NCBI RefSeq assembly: GCF_963583255.1
Contig: NC_084804.1
Location: 33,644,953 to 33,708,952, forward strand
Length of the DNA stretch: 64,000 nt
Direction: 5' to 3'
Origin: Pyrus communis
Taxonomy: Eukaryota; Streptophyta; Magnoliopsida; Rosales; Rosaceae
Shown here: positions 1-12,399 of the stretch, piece after piece
Layout of the letters: every line of letters starts with the position of its first letter
Position numbering within the stretch: position 1 is the first letter of the stretch
Notes under the pieces: model-generated
The model's input: the letters and a program-made list of their open reading frames with translations, nothing else
Told to the model about the DNA's origin: nothing
Databases searched by the model: none
Made by a program: the position numbers and the translations under genes

Positions 1-15
1 TTGGCTTTAATATTG

Positions 16-226
16 GGAGGCAGATTGTCTACCCTACTGTTTGGGTGTCCTTCTCATTCCTTCCTATTTTGTGCGGTTACGGTTAAGCCACGTCAACATT
101 TTATATTGATTTTTTAATAGAGATAATAAGACAAAAAGTAATAAGAATATAAAATATTGACGTGACTTAACCGTGACCGTACAAATAGGAATGGCACCCA
201 AACAGGAGGGCAGACAATCTGCCTCC
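16..226. mobile_element. MULE-type MITE, copy 1
   Basis: This 211-bp element is almost wholly an inverted repeat. Both ends read GGAGGCAGATTGTCT inward and the arms stay alignable for about 95 bp. It is flanked by a perfect 9-bp duplication TTAATATTG (7-15 and 227-235). A 9-bp TSD with long terminal inverted repeats (TIRs) is typical of Mutator-like elements. It has no coding capacity. A second copy lies at 834-1056. Confidence 0.85.
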
Positions 227-234
227 TTAATATT

Positions 235-630
235 GATGGCCAATACTGTTGCTATCCATTGCTTTCCTAACACATGCTTCTTAGCAATACTTATCTTAGC
301 TTGATATAGATTAGTTCATTTTCGACCAAAAACAATGATTAGCTCATTTATAACACATTGAATCTTTTCGAGTATAGCTAGTGCTCTCCAATAGAATGGT
401 TGTTAAATTTTTGCAACAAGTCTCGTGGCCCAAATTCAACCTCTACACATTCAAAGATCAAATTGCATGTGAAGATTTAGTTGTGGCCTAAAAGTTTCAA
501 GATCATACGTGTAAATGTTCAAGCCGATTAATACTATGCATACATATATAAATCGTGATATTGTGAGGATTTGTTATTTGTTCATGTTGCGTCTCACTTA
601 TTTATGAACCTAATTAAGATCGATACTGGG

Positions 631-669
<39 letters not shown>

Positions 670-833
670 CCATTCAAATATTAAGTATGCTTAAAATTTG
701 GAAAAAGGGCTTTTGATGATTCTTGTATTACATATGGAACCCTACCAGGCATTATGTAGAAGTGGCGGATCAAGTGGATCTATCTACTAATAACGCTATG
801 TTGACATTTGTCCACTCGTTTCGTCTATTTATT
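235..833. other. intergenic, with an (AT)n microsatellite
   Basis: I see no gene here. A pure AT run of about 15 units lies at 633-662. The rest is unremarkable AT-rich sequence between the two MITE copies. Confidence 0.6.
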
Positions 834-1056
834 TGAGGTGAATTGTCTGTCCTTCCATTTCCATACTCTCTTCATACCCTTTTATTTGTGTGATCACGAT
901 TAAGCCACGTCAATATTTTATATTTATATTACTTTTTGTTTTATTATTTCTATAAAAAAACATTAATATAAAATGTTAACGTGGCTTAACCGTGATCACA
1001 CATCACAGAAGAGCGTGAGAAGAGTATGGAAATAAAAGGGCAGACAATCCACCTCC
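834..1056. mobile_element. MULE-type MITE, copy 2
   Basis: This 223-bp inverted-repeat element belongs to the family at 16-226; the arms share the GCCACGTCAA core and the ATTGTCTG ends. It is flanked by a perfect 9-bp duplication CTATTTATT (825-833 and 1057-1065). It is non-coding. Confidence 0.85.
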
Positions 1057-2554
1057 CTATTTATTACCCTTACAGGACATGCATGCTGCCCTTTTGTTTT
1101 CTGGAAGTAAGGATATGAATGCTTTAAAATGGCCTAATGATCACGATGTATGAATAATAATGAAAAAGAAGAAAAGGGGCAGGAGAGAGAAGAAAGAAGA
1201 AAAACAGAGTGCATGATACTGATAGAAAGCTTTCCAGATTCCCATTTAAAAACAGAGTGCATGATATATCCTTTTACTTTGAAGAACTGGGTTATAAAGT
1301 GACGCAATATTTGTAAATAATATAGTCTCTCTTTTTCTTTGATAATTTGGATTTGGTAGAGAATAGTAATAGCTTGACCATGATAAAATTTATATGGGGC
1401 ATATCTGTGAACCTTATTTGGGAATTACAGTACATAAATACAAAAGCACCTTTTTTTTTTTTTTTTGCCGTATTTTTGGGAGACAAATTGACACAGATAA
1501 TGGATGTACATAAAGGAGAGTATCTAGTAGAGAGAAAGAAAGCCTTTATTATATATACCAAGTGATCGATCATCGACTGTACTTGAAGCTACCCACGATA
1601 CCGTCTCCTGTTAAAGAGTGGAGTGGTGGAGATGCATAAAATACATAAAGCTTGCCTAGCAATAGCATTGGATGGGCATCTAAAAGATTATGCTTTACAT
1701 GCTCTCACTTTCTCTTTATGAATGTAAGAAATAAAAAGAAAACCCTAACCAAAATATCTCCATCCACATGCAATCATGCACTTCTTCACTTTTATCGAAT
1801 AAATAATTCTAGGGTTGTTTAGAGATAGATTCTTGTAACTCTTGTTTCTTAAATTTAAATTCATCTATCTTTAAACATTCAAGTAAAACCTGAAATTTAA
1901 ACTTGTTGATATGTGGAAAAATAAGTCACCTATTATTACAAACTTATGCCACAATAACCTAATTATGTTACAGACCTATGCCACAATACCTTAAATTTAG
2001 GGGAAACAACATTCCAAAGATTGTATCATGATGTTTTTTTGGTGCCAAAAAAATTTCCTATTTATATATGTGTGCGTATTTTTTTCATAGTATAGTGTTA
2101 TTTATATGTGGAAATAGCATTACTCAATTTTTATTTTTTTCGGTTTCAATTAGGGTTTGTCGAGTATTGTGAGGTAAATGATCTTATATTTCATAAGTCA
2201 TTGTAAACATAGGGTAGATTCTAAAATAATTCATAAATTCCATCTGGAAAAAGTAGCAGGAAAATAAATAATAATCTTAATACAATAGAAGCCATTGTTG
2301 CCGAAGAATTTCTTACATAAGTAGGGAAATGGTCTCTTGCTAAATTGTTTAGCGACGATGATTATTACTATACGAGACTGAATATGAATCATTGATAAAG
2401 TTAATTCTTACTTAAACGTACTTGATTCAAATTGACAATCTAAACACACACACATGAATACATACATAGTAGTTTTTTGGATAAGCAAATACATACATAC
2501 ATAAACAATTGCTATTAGCAGCTTGTAATAATAAAGTTATCTCTATATGGTTAT
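1057..2554. other. intergenic
   Basis: No coding sequence is recognisable. There is a T-run at about 1449-1466 and scattered AT-rich sequence. The two short overlapping open frames near 1292-1573 have no protein-like composition. Confidence 0.5.
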
Positions 2555-2901
2555 GGGGGACGGATTCCTAGCATCATTTTTTTTCATAATTTTTTACACA
2601 TGTTTTTTTATTGTCCAAATGTATTTCCTCAAAAATCATGTCTGCTAAAAATTACCTAAATTTGGAACAATGTGACCCTTGGATTAAAAGTTTAGGGTTT
2701 GTAGAACCGTATTTATTCATTTTCTTCACTACAAATGAATGTCTTAAGACTTTTTTATTTGTCTAATTTCTTGCAAGGATAATTTATGAATGATGTTCTA
2801 AAAGATAGATGACTCGGATCGTTGAATTACATATGGAGGGAGCCTCCCAAAAACATGTGTCAAAAGTTGTGTAAAAAAAATGATAACATGGATCCGCTCC
2901 C
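2555..2901. mobile_element. hAT-type MITE
   Basis: This 347-bp non-coding element has imperfect TIRs of about 48 bp; both arms include ATCATTTTTTTT followed by ACACATG. A perfect 8-bp duplication ATGGTTAT lies at 2547-2554 and 2902-2909, the TSD size of the hAT superfamily. Confidence 0.75.
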
Positions 2902-2909
2902 ATGGTTAT

Positions 2910-5451
2910 ATTATGTATACCTGTACATATTTTAATATTACATAATGTTCTACAATCAATTAATATACATATATAAGGGTGCGTGTGTGCATGTTGTAGC
3001 CAGATAGAAACTGTAGTAGATGCATCCACATGCATCTATGTTTCTATATGTATGGAATATGGTACTCAACGTTGAGAACTAACTTAACGTGCTAATAGGC
3101 CATCCAAAGTTTTGAGGTCTCTTTCTCGCAAAAACGCATGTGTTCTTTGTGCAATACTATTGATAAATAGCAACTGGCCTAATGCCTATTAAAAGTGATT
3201 TGTAAACCCAGCCACTCAACTCGATCCTAGCCACTTTATCCATGAACATTGACTATCAACATACATGGTTTGTGGACATTGCTATTCTTCCTACACGAAG
3301 ATTGTCCAAGCAATCTCCTAGCTAGGACAATTTAAGAACGAAGAGAACTCCATATCTTTTTGCTACTTCTATGAACTACTTGGGAACTTCGGAGTAGGGT
3401 ACGTTCACCAATAGTAAAGTACTAGGGTTTTGGCGTCTGGATTTAACTTTCATGCACGTAGACAACTTTTTGATTTGGAAGAGCAGAAACGTAACCAAAA
3501 AGTTGATTTGTCCGTCGTCGTCACCGTCTAAAGTTTGGGTATGAACCATGGGATCCCAGTATATTCTTGCGGGCTTTTTTCTTTTGTCCTTGATTGCGGG
3601 CGGAATGTGTGTCCACCAAAATTAGGCTAATCGTTCTATTAAAAGCTGCTTTGTTCTGCATATACCACTTTTGAAAAAGCCCTCAATTCTTTCTTATGAA
3701 ACATCGTTGTGGTGATGGTAATTGACACAAACAGGGTGTGAGCTTTACAATAAACGATGGGTTGCAGAGTCTTTGATGATATTTTCGTCACTCCAATCAT
3801 TCATTAGGGGTGGGCACTTTAGTAGGTCAGCCGATCAATTCAACCTAAACGATTACGAGTTAGGTTTTAAACTTTAAAAATATAATTTATGATAAAATTC
3901 CGGTTGCCTCATTCACTAGGTAGATTGAGTCGGTTGGAACATTTATTAACTCGATTGAAACCGACCCATCCACATTTAAACAATTATTTTTGAAAAAAAA
4001 AAAAAACAATATTATCTACACTAATGAAAGGATATGGGTTTAGCCTCACAATAGAATAGCAATAATATGGTTCAAATTTGATTTTGGCAAGAATCGAACA
4101 TAAGACCTTTCACTTACAAATGAATAGAAATATCACTAAACTGTAGTACTAAGTGGTCACATTTAAACAATTCTTAAACAAAAAAAAGTGAAACTTGAAT
4201 ATTACATAATATGTAGTGATTCTACAATACTAAGTTCACATAATTTAGGCCTAACATATATAGACCTTAGATATTTGTCACTCATACTCACAATAGAAAT
4301 ACGAAAGAAAAAAAATAAAAAAAATAAAAATTAGGCACAACTCATGGAACCTACCCAGCCAGCCCGCTTCAGAATGGTTTCGGTGGATTGGATTATTTGC
4401 TCGGGTGGCAATGTGTTTAGCAATGACAACATGGACCTATTGGGTTGAACAACTGATTTGAGTCTAATTCGAGCTATACCTCACCATGGACCTAGCAAAC
4501 TTGTCATGTGTATCGTGTTTGTGACATTTTTCTGTCAAACGCATTATTCTATTAGGACATGTCATGTCAATTGAATTATCTTAACGGATTTAAAAGTTCA
4601 ACCTCAACCCAACTCCTTAAAATTAAAGAGTTACCTGGCACAACCGATTTGCACCCATTAAGAACAGTATATTAATAAATAATCAAATACACAAATTTCA
4701 GATAAATTACTAAAATATTAACATTCTAAGTTCTTTTTGGTTCACTATACAACTGCAAAATTATCATTAAGCACTTCATCTACATGTCACATAAATATAC
4801 TTCAAAGCACATCATATTACTAATGTGGGGTGGCGTATCTATTAACATTGAGAGAGCTAAGAATTAGTTTAATGTGTTAAAATGGATTACCTACAAATAG
4901 ACTTGATTTAGCTTGTTATTTTAACAAATGTTTAATGGCTGACCGACAAATAGACTTGATTTAACCCATTATTTTAACAAGTGATTAATGGATTGACCCG
5001 ATAACTCATCCGGCCCATTAAGCCTCAACCTGAAAACTAATTTTTGTTTCAAGTTATCATGTCATGCATGAAATTGCCAAATCTCCCACACGGTTTTGTT
5101 CGAAATCTAGGAGTTCCCAAGCAAAAACTATGCAAGGTATGCCCAAGCCCAAGACGAGTAAGGCCTAAGACGTGAGCCACACATTAGACAAAGGTCTCAT
5201 TTTTAAGGCGGCCTTCATATTATATACCATATTTAAAAAGCCCAGGATATCAAAACCAATAAAGGTCTTGTATGCATGCAGCCTCATGTCACAATGAACC
5301 TTCACTGCAGTTTGGGCATATTGGCATATTGGCCGCATGAATAAATCAAACAAACATAATGGATGTGATTTGAACATAGGTGTGTTAAAAGACTAAAAAT
5401 AAAGTGTTTATCATTTTCCTAAAAAAGCAGGTGAAAAAAAAAAATTATTGC
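2910..5451. other. intergenic
   Basis: No gene is supported. The stretch holds a SINE-like repeat near 4035-4160. A short near-duplicate phrase (about 20 bp, around nested TAGACTTGATTTA) recurs near 4900 and 4950. The rest looks like old decayed repeat sequence. Confidence 0.5.
4035..4160 (-). repeat. SINE-like dispersed repeat
   Basis: Read on the - strand it has the family layout: an AGTACTACAGTTTAGTG start, a TCTATTCATTTGTAAGTGAA segment, an AGGTCTTATGTTCGATTCTT segment resembling a pol III B box, and then an AT-rich tail. It is a decayed member of the family best seen at 44480-44605. Confidence 0.45.
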
Positions 5452-5456
5452 ATGAT

Positions 5457-8002
5457 TGTGACAACCTATCCCTAAAATTTCATTTTTATTTATTTTAATC
5501 TAGAGAATTGACGAAAATGCCCTAAAGGCAAGGACTTTGACTTCCGTTGACCATCGTCTAGAGAACGTATGACTTATTCTTTTAGCGTATTTGTGTAGTA
5601 CTCGTTGGTACGAACACATAAACAAAAACCGTTTGCGAGTCCAAATTATAACTGTGTAGTTACAGACGTTTGAAATTGATTACTTAGATTTTAGATTATA
5701 AATTATTTGAACTCCCACCTTGTGGGAAAGAAACCCAATCAGTTTCAAGGAAAGAAAATAGGGACCAATCAAGAAGGAGAGAGAAGAACCCTTCCCTTTC
5801 AACCTGTGCGACCCGACCAAACTCCGGCCAATCTTCACCATTTTTTAAGGCGATTCATCCACATCAACCACCTGCAACCGACTCAGCTACCCTCCTTCTT
5901 CCATCTCCACCAAAAATTAAGGGATTTTAAGGCCTAAACCGTGAGGAACTCCACTGGAGCACCAAAGGTGCTCAACGGCGTTTTCGCCTTTCCGGCGAGT
6001 TGCACCACCCACCACCAACCTTAATCAACTCCCCTTGGACCCAGGAACAAGACCCAACCCATTGTAGGGGCATTGGAACACCGAGGAAGGAGAATTGAAG
6101 CTCACCCATTCTAAGGTTTCCAACGGATCGAGGGGAATTTGAGGCATTTCCTAGCCAAATTGGCCTTGGCCACAGGTATGAAAGTTGTTCCTCTCATTGA
6201 GATATTCATCCCTGTAAAATTTGGTAATTTTTAGAAATAGAGAAATTTTTCGGCAAGCCAAGGTGGCCAGCCGCCGTGTGCGGCGGTGCGTGGGCCGAGA
6301 CCCCACCTGACCATCCTAGGATAAATTTGGTGTCCCGATTCCATATTTGACATCCGTTTAGTGAAATTATGATTTTTTAGTATAGTTTCGTAGTTGAACA
6401 CCTAGTTGGTCTCCACGGGGCCTTTGCATGCATTAACTATCCGACCGTTGAATCATCACCAAACCTTAATAATTTATAGTACAAAACATTTGAGGACCAT
6501 TGGAACTGACGGATCGGGAATCCGACGTACGAATCTTCTCGAAATGGAGTTGTAAGTTCGTAAATAAAACATTGACTGCCACTTGAATTTACAATTGGCG
6601 GAGATCCAACCGTTGAATCGTAATGAAATTTTAGTATGATGTTCTAGAAATATAATGTGTATCTTTGGAAGTTATGGATCGGAAATCTGAGGTGTGGATC
6701 TTCCAGATTAAGTTACGTAAGGTTGTGGACCTTACCGTCGACTTTTGACTGACGATTGACTTTTAGTCAATGGGTTTCAAATCATTCTAGAACATTCTTG
6801 GGGATGTGTTTTACGTAAGTTACGTTTTCTATTGATAAGAATTCTGAGTTGTGAATTGATATTTGTTCTAGGCGACGATCGTTCATGACGTCTTGATATT
6901 CGTGTTAGGGAATTGTAACGCGGACTCCAAGTGAGTCGGTCTTTTCCTTTTTGTAGTATATATATGATTGATGGTTCCCACAAATGCTTTTAAATTGATT
7001 TATGCATATCATGCCATGATTAAATAATGTTATAAGAAATGTTGCACTGTTATAAAATGCCCAAAATGATCATACGGGATGCGCAGGTAAGTTCAGGTAA
7101 GGTTATGTTGATTGAAATTGTTGAATCATTATGGAATGCTTTTTCATATAGAATGCCCAGCATTGTTACACCCCGGTGTTAGTGCTCCCGCCCAAGGTCA
7201 GGGCTAGTCCTTCAAGTGTATGTTCACCTCTCGCACTGCACGCTCGCCTTAGATCCAAAAAGGTGCTAGTCTTGTCGTACATGTCACATTAGGTGACTCC
7301 AACTCGTAAGTGACCCGCGCATAGTGCTAGTCTTCATGTGATCATAGCACTAGAGCAATTATTATTACACCTAGTCATGTCGTACATGTCACATTAGGGG
7401 ACTTCGACTCGTGTGTTAACGTATGACTGATGAGCGATAGGTGCAGTCATACATATCACATTAGGTGACTCCGACTGACATGCTAGTATAGATTACAGCA
7501 CATAATCATATCTATGTTGCTATTGAGTATTTCTGTTGTGGCATACTTCTGGCATTATTGTTTATTTACAGTTGTTTTCATACTTATACGTAGTATGATT
7601 TTCTGGAAACTATGCAGGTTTAACAGCGAGGGGTTATAACATTTTCAAAAGGTTTTTACCAGAACTTTATTTTCAAGCCCACGCACTCTTGTTTTTCGCC
7701 CCTCTAGGTTTTAGTAGTTGAACTTTTGTATCGATAATGATTCTTGGCAAATCTCAGTGTAGACGATTACATTCGATGGTATAATTCTCACCTTATCTTA
7801 CTGTACTGTACTTATGCTCTGATGTCATGTGTGAATTGGGTTCATTCCTGCTCACCACGCACTCTTGTATTTAGGCATTTTTAGGTTTAAATTTATTATT
7901 ATTTTCTACATCACTACACTTTATGGCTTTGTCACCTTCCAGGTATCAGCTAGCACAGCTTGATTCGGAGTCCTAGTGGACATTTCGAGTCGGGGTGTGT
8001 CA
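5457..8002. mobile_element. solo LTR of a large LTR retrotransposon
   Basis: This 2,546-bp block begins TGTGACAACC and ends GGGTGTGTCA, the TG...CA ends of an LTR, with near-matching 5-bp flanks ATGAT (5452-5456) and ATGAC (8003-8007). No gag or pol sequence lies beside it, so it is best read as a solo LTR left by recombination between two LTRs. About 2.5 kb is long and fits a Gypsy-type or LARD-type element. Inside, at about 7270-7480, three diverged copies of a unit containing TACATGTCACATTAGGTGAC occur. The short open frames within (for example near 5707-5937) are not credible genes. Confidence 0.75.
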
Positions 8003-8007
8003 ATGAC

Positions 8008-10030
8008 AGTTCAATCTCAAACGTAAATTTTTTAGTACTTGTGGAATTGTACATCACCTACATAAGATGCCTTTAGTAGTTAGAACTTAAATACTTCTTC
8101 TGAAATTGAAAAGAGGAATACCTCTACCTCTGGATCAAGTTTATATTTCTTTTAGTTTTATCTAAATTTACAAGTGGTATTCTACACTAACTTATATTAA
8201 GGAGAGGGAGGAGAGTTGTACATGAAACACAATAAATTTAAAAAAAAAAGATCCTAACCACAGATAATTCCACCGCAGCCAACGTGACTTTATTAGTTAG
8301 ACCAAGTCTTAGTTTCCATGCCATGTTAAGGGGCTTAGTTTATCACATAATGTATATAATTTAGCCCCATGTGTTCATCATTGAGTTTCACAGTTGAGCC
8401 ATAGAAATAGGCTTCTTATTATTTTTTTTCCCTCTCTTTCCTGTCGACATTTTGTATGCAATTTAGGACATATTTATTTATAAAGAATGAGAATTGGAAT
8501 CATTTTAATTCTTGAGTTTTCAGCATTTATAAAAATATAGGTATTCCTCTTGAGAAAATCATTTTGCTTCTAAACTCTCCCCTTATGTTTACTAACTCGC
8601 AATGAATTAAAAAACTGTTAGCTTTTTCTTAAAATCAATAATCAAATACTTAAAAATCAATAAACATATCAAATAGGAAGGGCTGGATAATGCGATTTCC
8701 CTTCCTCACCTTTCCTATTTTTAAGTTCTTTCATTCCCTCAATTTTTTCATTCCTTCTTTATAATTTTTTGAGTTAAGCTCTTAAACTCTTTTTGTCTTT
8801 TCTTATTGTAAGCTCTTGAACTTTTATACAATTTCTTGAGCAGAATTAAATGGTATCTTGTATTGTGACAAATTTCACTTTATTCATTGGAAACTATTGG
8901 ATCCTTTTTTATTATTTAAATCTTTATATGACTGGCTACCTACCCTTAATTGGGTAAGGTGTAACTATTTTGACCCTCCTTCGTTTAAATTGCTCTTCTT
9001 ATATGTTTATTTGTTTGTTTTGCAAAATAAAATTTCAATAAAGAGAGAAGTCACTTGACAACCAAGTCTAGTATAATCAAAGAGAAGCACATTCACAGCT
9101 ACACTTGGAATAGTTATTCTATCCCAATTATAAAACCCATCAACTTTTGAGATGCCTACATCGTCTGCATGAAGAACCTGGCACCAATTCATCGTGTTCC
9201 CTATCTTGACTTAAGATGTACGCATACGCTTTATTAATTTTGTTTCGGAATGGCTGTAAGCCTGCAAGGCACTGTAATTTTGGATGGTATTTAACAACCC
9301 AAGGACATGCTCGTCGTGTAAACCAAAAGGAGAACATTTTTAGCTTCCAGATATATCCACTGTAAACCAAAAGGAATTCTTACTTAGACATGGTTGGTTC
9401 AAGCTTAGCAAGGAAAAAACAAAAAAGTCACATGGTTTTGTTCAACCGTTAAGTTACTCACTTAATAGAAATAGAAAACCAAAACTTATTAATTTGCATT
9501 CACTTTAAAATGGAATTCCGCATGACACAATGAGACTCTTATAATTATTTTAAAAAGAAAATGTTAGGACATCATATTTTTTATTTTTGTACCACGTTGG
9601 TATACCATTTGATGTGACAAGTGATATGTATACCACATCAATAACGGATTTATCTCATTATATTCGATTGTATAGATCACTTGTCACTTGAAAGGATACT
9701 CCATTGTGATATAAATATGTGGTATCCCTCTAGCATTACTCATTAAAAAAATTATACTTCAGGGCGTCTTGTTTTTTTTTTAGTCCCTACTTATGAATGG
9801 TGTGGTTAATTAGGCCAATTTTCTAGTAGTGCATGGTTACACTTAACTATATATGAGAAATATTGTCATTAAGTCACACAATCACACTATGCGTTAGCAA
9901 TTAAGCATCGAATTCACCAATAATTCAAAATTAAAAATTAATGTAACAATAATCACACCAATAGTTAAACAAAAGAGTTCACTTTAAACATTATATTTAC
10001 AAATGAATATGAATATTATGGCCAGACCAT
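8008..10030. other. intergenic, with a MITE and an unidentified coding-like patch
   Basis: No intact gene. The - strand segment at about 9060-9370 has protein-like composition in two frames (WVVKYHPKLQ, then VDGFYNWDRITIPSVAVNV) but no family I recognise, and it lacks a convincing start. A MITE lies at about 9560-9745. Confidence 0.45.
9560..9745. mobile_element. probable MITE
   Basis: About 185 bp with imperfect inverted arms: the left AATGTTAG end pairs with AATGCTAG read from the right. Both arms contain a GTATACC/GTATCC motif and a TGTGACAAGTGAT / AGTGACAAGTGAT segment. No clear TSD was found, so the superfamily is not assigned. Confidence 0.5.
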
Positions 10031-10275
10031 TGTTAATCTTCATGAATCGAAGAACATATACTATGTAATCTTTGTATTGAAAGTAAGAACTAGAGAGAGA
10101 AAGTAGAGAGAAGAAAGAAAGGGAAAGGATTTCTGAATATATTGATTTCTTAACATGTAAGTAATACAACAATCTATCTTATATAGACAGATACAAAGCT
10201 ATTAATCTAACTAACTAAATCCCTACGATTGTGACAAGTGTCACAATCATAGACCATTGAACACATACTCTAACA
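10031..10275 (-). repeat. copia 3' LTR
   Basis: This 245-bp LTR is in direct repeat with 15133-15377. In element orientation it is the downstream LTR, preceded by the polypurine tract at about 10276-10290. Confidence 0.9.
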
Positions 10276-10289
10276 TCCTCCCTCAAGCT

Positions 10290-10870
10290 CATGCTTTGAG
10301 CAACCAAGCATAAGGTTGATACAATGTGTTCGAAATAGAGGATCACTTAAACCTTTGGTCAATATTTCAGCCAACGGTTCTTTTGAGAAGACAAACTGCA
10401 TTGACAACTATTTCTTGGCTATCCTTTCTCGAACAAAATGCACATCTATCTCAATATGCTTAGTCTTCTGATATTGTACTCGATTAAAGGACAGTGCAAT
10501 GGCAAACAAATTATCACAGAGCAAAATAAGAGTTGCAGGCAAGGGAATGTGCAAAAATGCAAGAAGTTGCTTAATCCAATCCAATTAAGCAGAAGTTGTA
10601 GATAGAGCTCTATATTCAGGTTCAGTACAGAACCTACACATAGTTTGTTGTTTCTTTGATGACTAGGAGATCAAATTGTTAACTAAAAACACAATTAACC
10701 CAATAATGGACCTCTTTTCATTGGGATCCCTTACCCAATCAGCATCACTAAAGGCCTTGAGTTGTAAATCTCCTCTAGTGTATGTGACACCAACATTCAA
10801 AGTTCCTTTTAAGTACTTGAGAATCCGTTTTACAAAAGTATAATGAGCCACCACAGGATTCTGCATAAAT
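10290..10870 (-). pseudogene. copia RNase H relic
   Basis: It begins MQNPVVAHYTFVKRILKYLK, with FSDADWVRDPNEKRS (RNase H catalytic Asp region), PEYRALSTTS, LCDNLFAIAL and KHIEIDVHFVRERI, ending near GCSKHELEGG just before the purine tract. Stops and frameshifts are present. It is the C-terminal domain of the copia polyprotein. Confidence 0.85.
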
Positions 10871-11189
10871 TGGCATACCTGATCTACTGAAAATGCAATG
10901 TTAGGCCTAGTAAAAGTGTGGTACTGTAAGGCTCCTACAATACCTCAATATGTACCAGGATTTGCATAAGGATCTCTATCATCTTTAAGAAGTTTATTAT
11001 AGGGAAGGCAGGGTGTATCACAAGCTTTTGCTTCAAGCATTTCAGTTTTCACTAATAAATCCTGAATATACTTAGTTTGAGATAGATATAAGCCACTTGC
11101 AGTCTTGGTAATCTGAATTCCCAAGAAGAAAAAAAAAATGTAGTGAATCCAAATCTTTGATATCAAATTCAAAAGTAAGAGCATTGATA

Positions 11190-12030
11190 ACCTATTGAAT
11201 GGAACTTGTAGCATTCCCAGTGATGATTATATCATCCACATATAGCAGAAGAATCACAATCTCATTATCAACAAATTTGAAAAACAAAGGGGAATATGAA
11301 TATGTATTGACAGATCCCAACTCAGGCAAAAACTTAGTAAATCTATAATTCCAAGCTCTTTGCTTCAAGCCATACAGTGATTTGTGAAGCTTGCACACTA
11401 GATTGGGATGAATAGAATCCTAAAAACCAGGTGGTTGAGCCATGTATACTTCTTCTTCCAAAATACCATGCTAGAAGGCATTTTTTACATCCAATTGCCT
11501 AAGATCTCAACCAAAATTAGAAGCAAGAGCAAGTACTAACATCACAGTAGTAGGCTTAACCACAGGGCTAAATGTCTCACTATAGTCTAAACCAGGTTCT
11601 TAACTAAATCATTTAGCTACCAATTGTGCTTTGTGTCTTGCAATGGAACCATTAGAGTGTCTTTTGAATTTGGAAATCCACTTGCAACCAACAAGGTTCT
11701 TAGTGGATGGCAAAAAGACTAAACTCCAAGTACCCTAAGCCTGAAGAGCATCCAGTTCTTCTTGCATTGCTTTTAACCATATAGGACTCTTAAGAGATGA
11801 CTTATATGTACTTGGTCCAATTGTTGACAAATCAAACCAACACCCCCCTCCCTGCCCCGAGAAATCTTGAACAAATGCTAGCAAAGCCTTCCTCTTAATA
11901 ATTCCACTTTTGCTTTTAGTTTGCATTGGATGCAAATTGATAGGAGGAATGGACAACATTACTTGAAGAGTATCAAGATGAAACTCATTGTTCTCAGAAT
12001 ACAGTGCAGTACTTGGATCAGGTGCCACAT
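11190..12030 (-). pseudogene. copia reverse transcriptase relic
   Basis: From its start near PIWLKAMQEELDALQA, the reading carries RQLDVKNAF (first catalytic Asp), KLHKSLYGLKQ and the YVDD active-site motif (LLLYVDDIIITGN, about 11220-11260). Stops interrupt it between these motifs, for example where the conserved GTW and KARLVAK segments should be continuous. It is the polymerase domain of the copia element. Confidence 0.88.
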
Positions 12031-12399
12031 GAAGCTAAGGTGAGGATTCATTTGCACTAGTAATGGCTTGAGATTTAACAGGTGAATATGTTGGTTTTGG
12101 ATGAATATCTGGTGTATAAGATGGAGTTGGAGTCGATACATGTAATGATGTAGTAGTAGCAATGGGTGATGGTGACACAATGACATTGTTTTTATTGACC
12201 ACAGATATAAGAAGAAAAGATATATTGGGAACTGGTGAAGTAGTTTTAGTAATGGTTGATTGTGTCAATAAGTCTGCATATGGAAATTGTTATTCATAAA
12301 AAATGACATGCCTAGATACATATATCATTCTCTTAGACACTTCATAACATCGATACCCTTTGTACTTAGATGCATAGCCTAGAAAAACACATCTGATGG

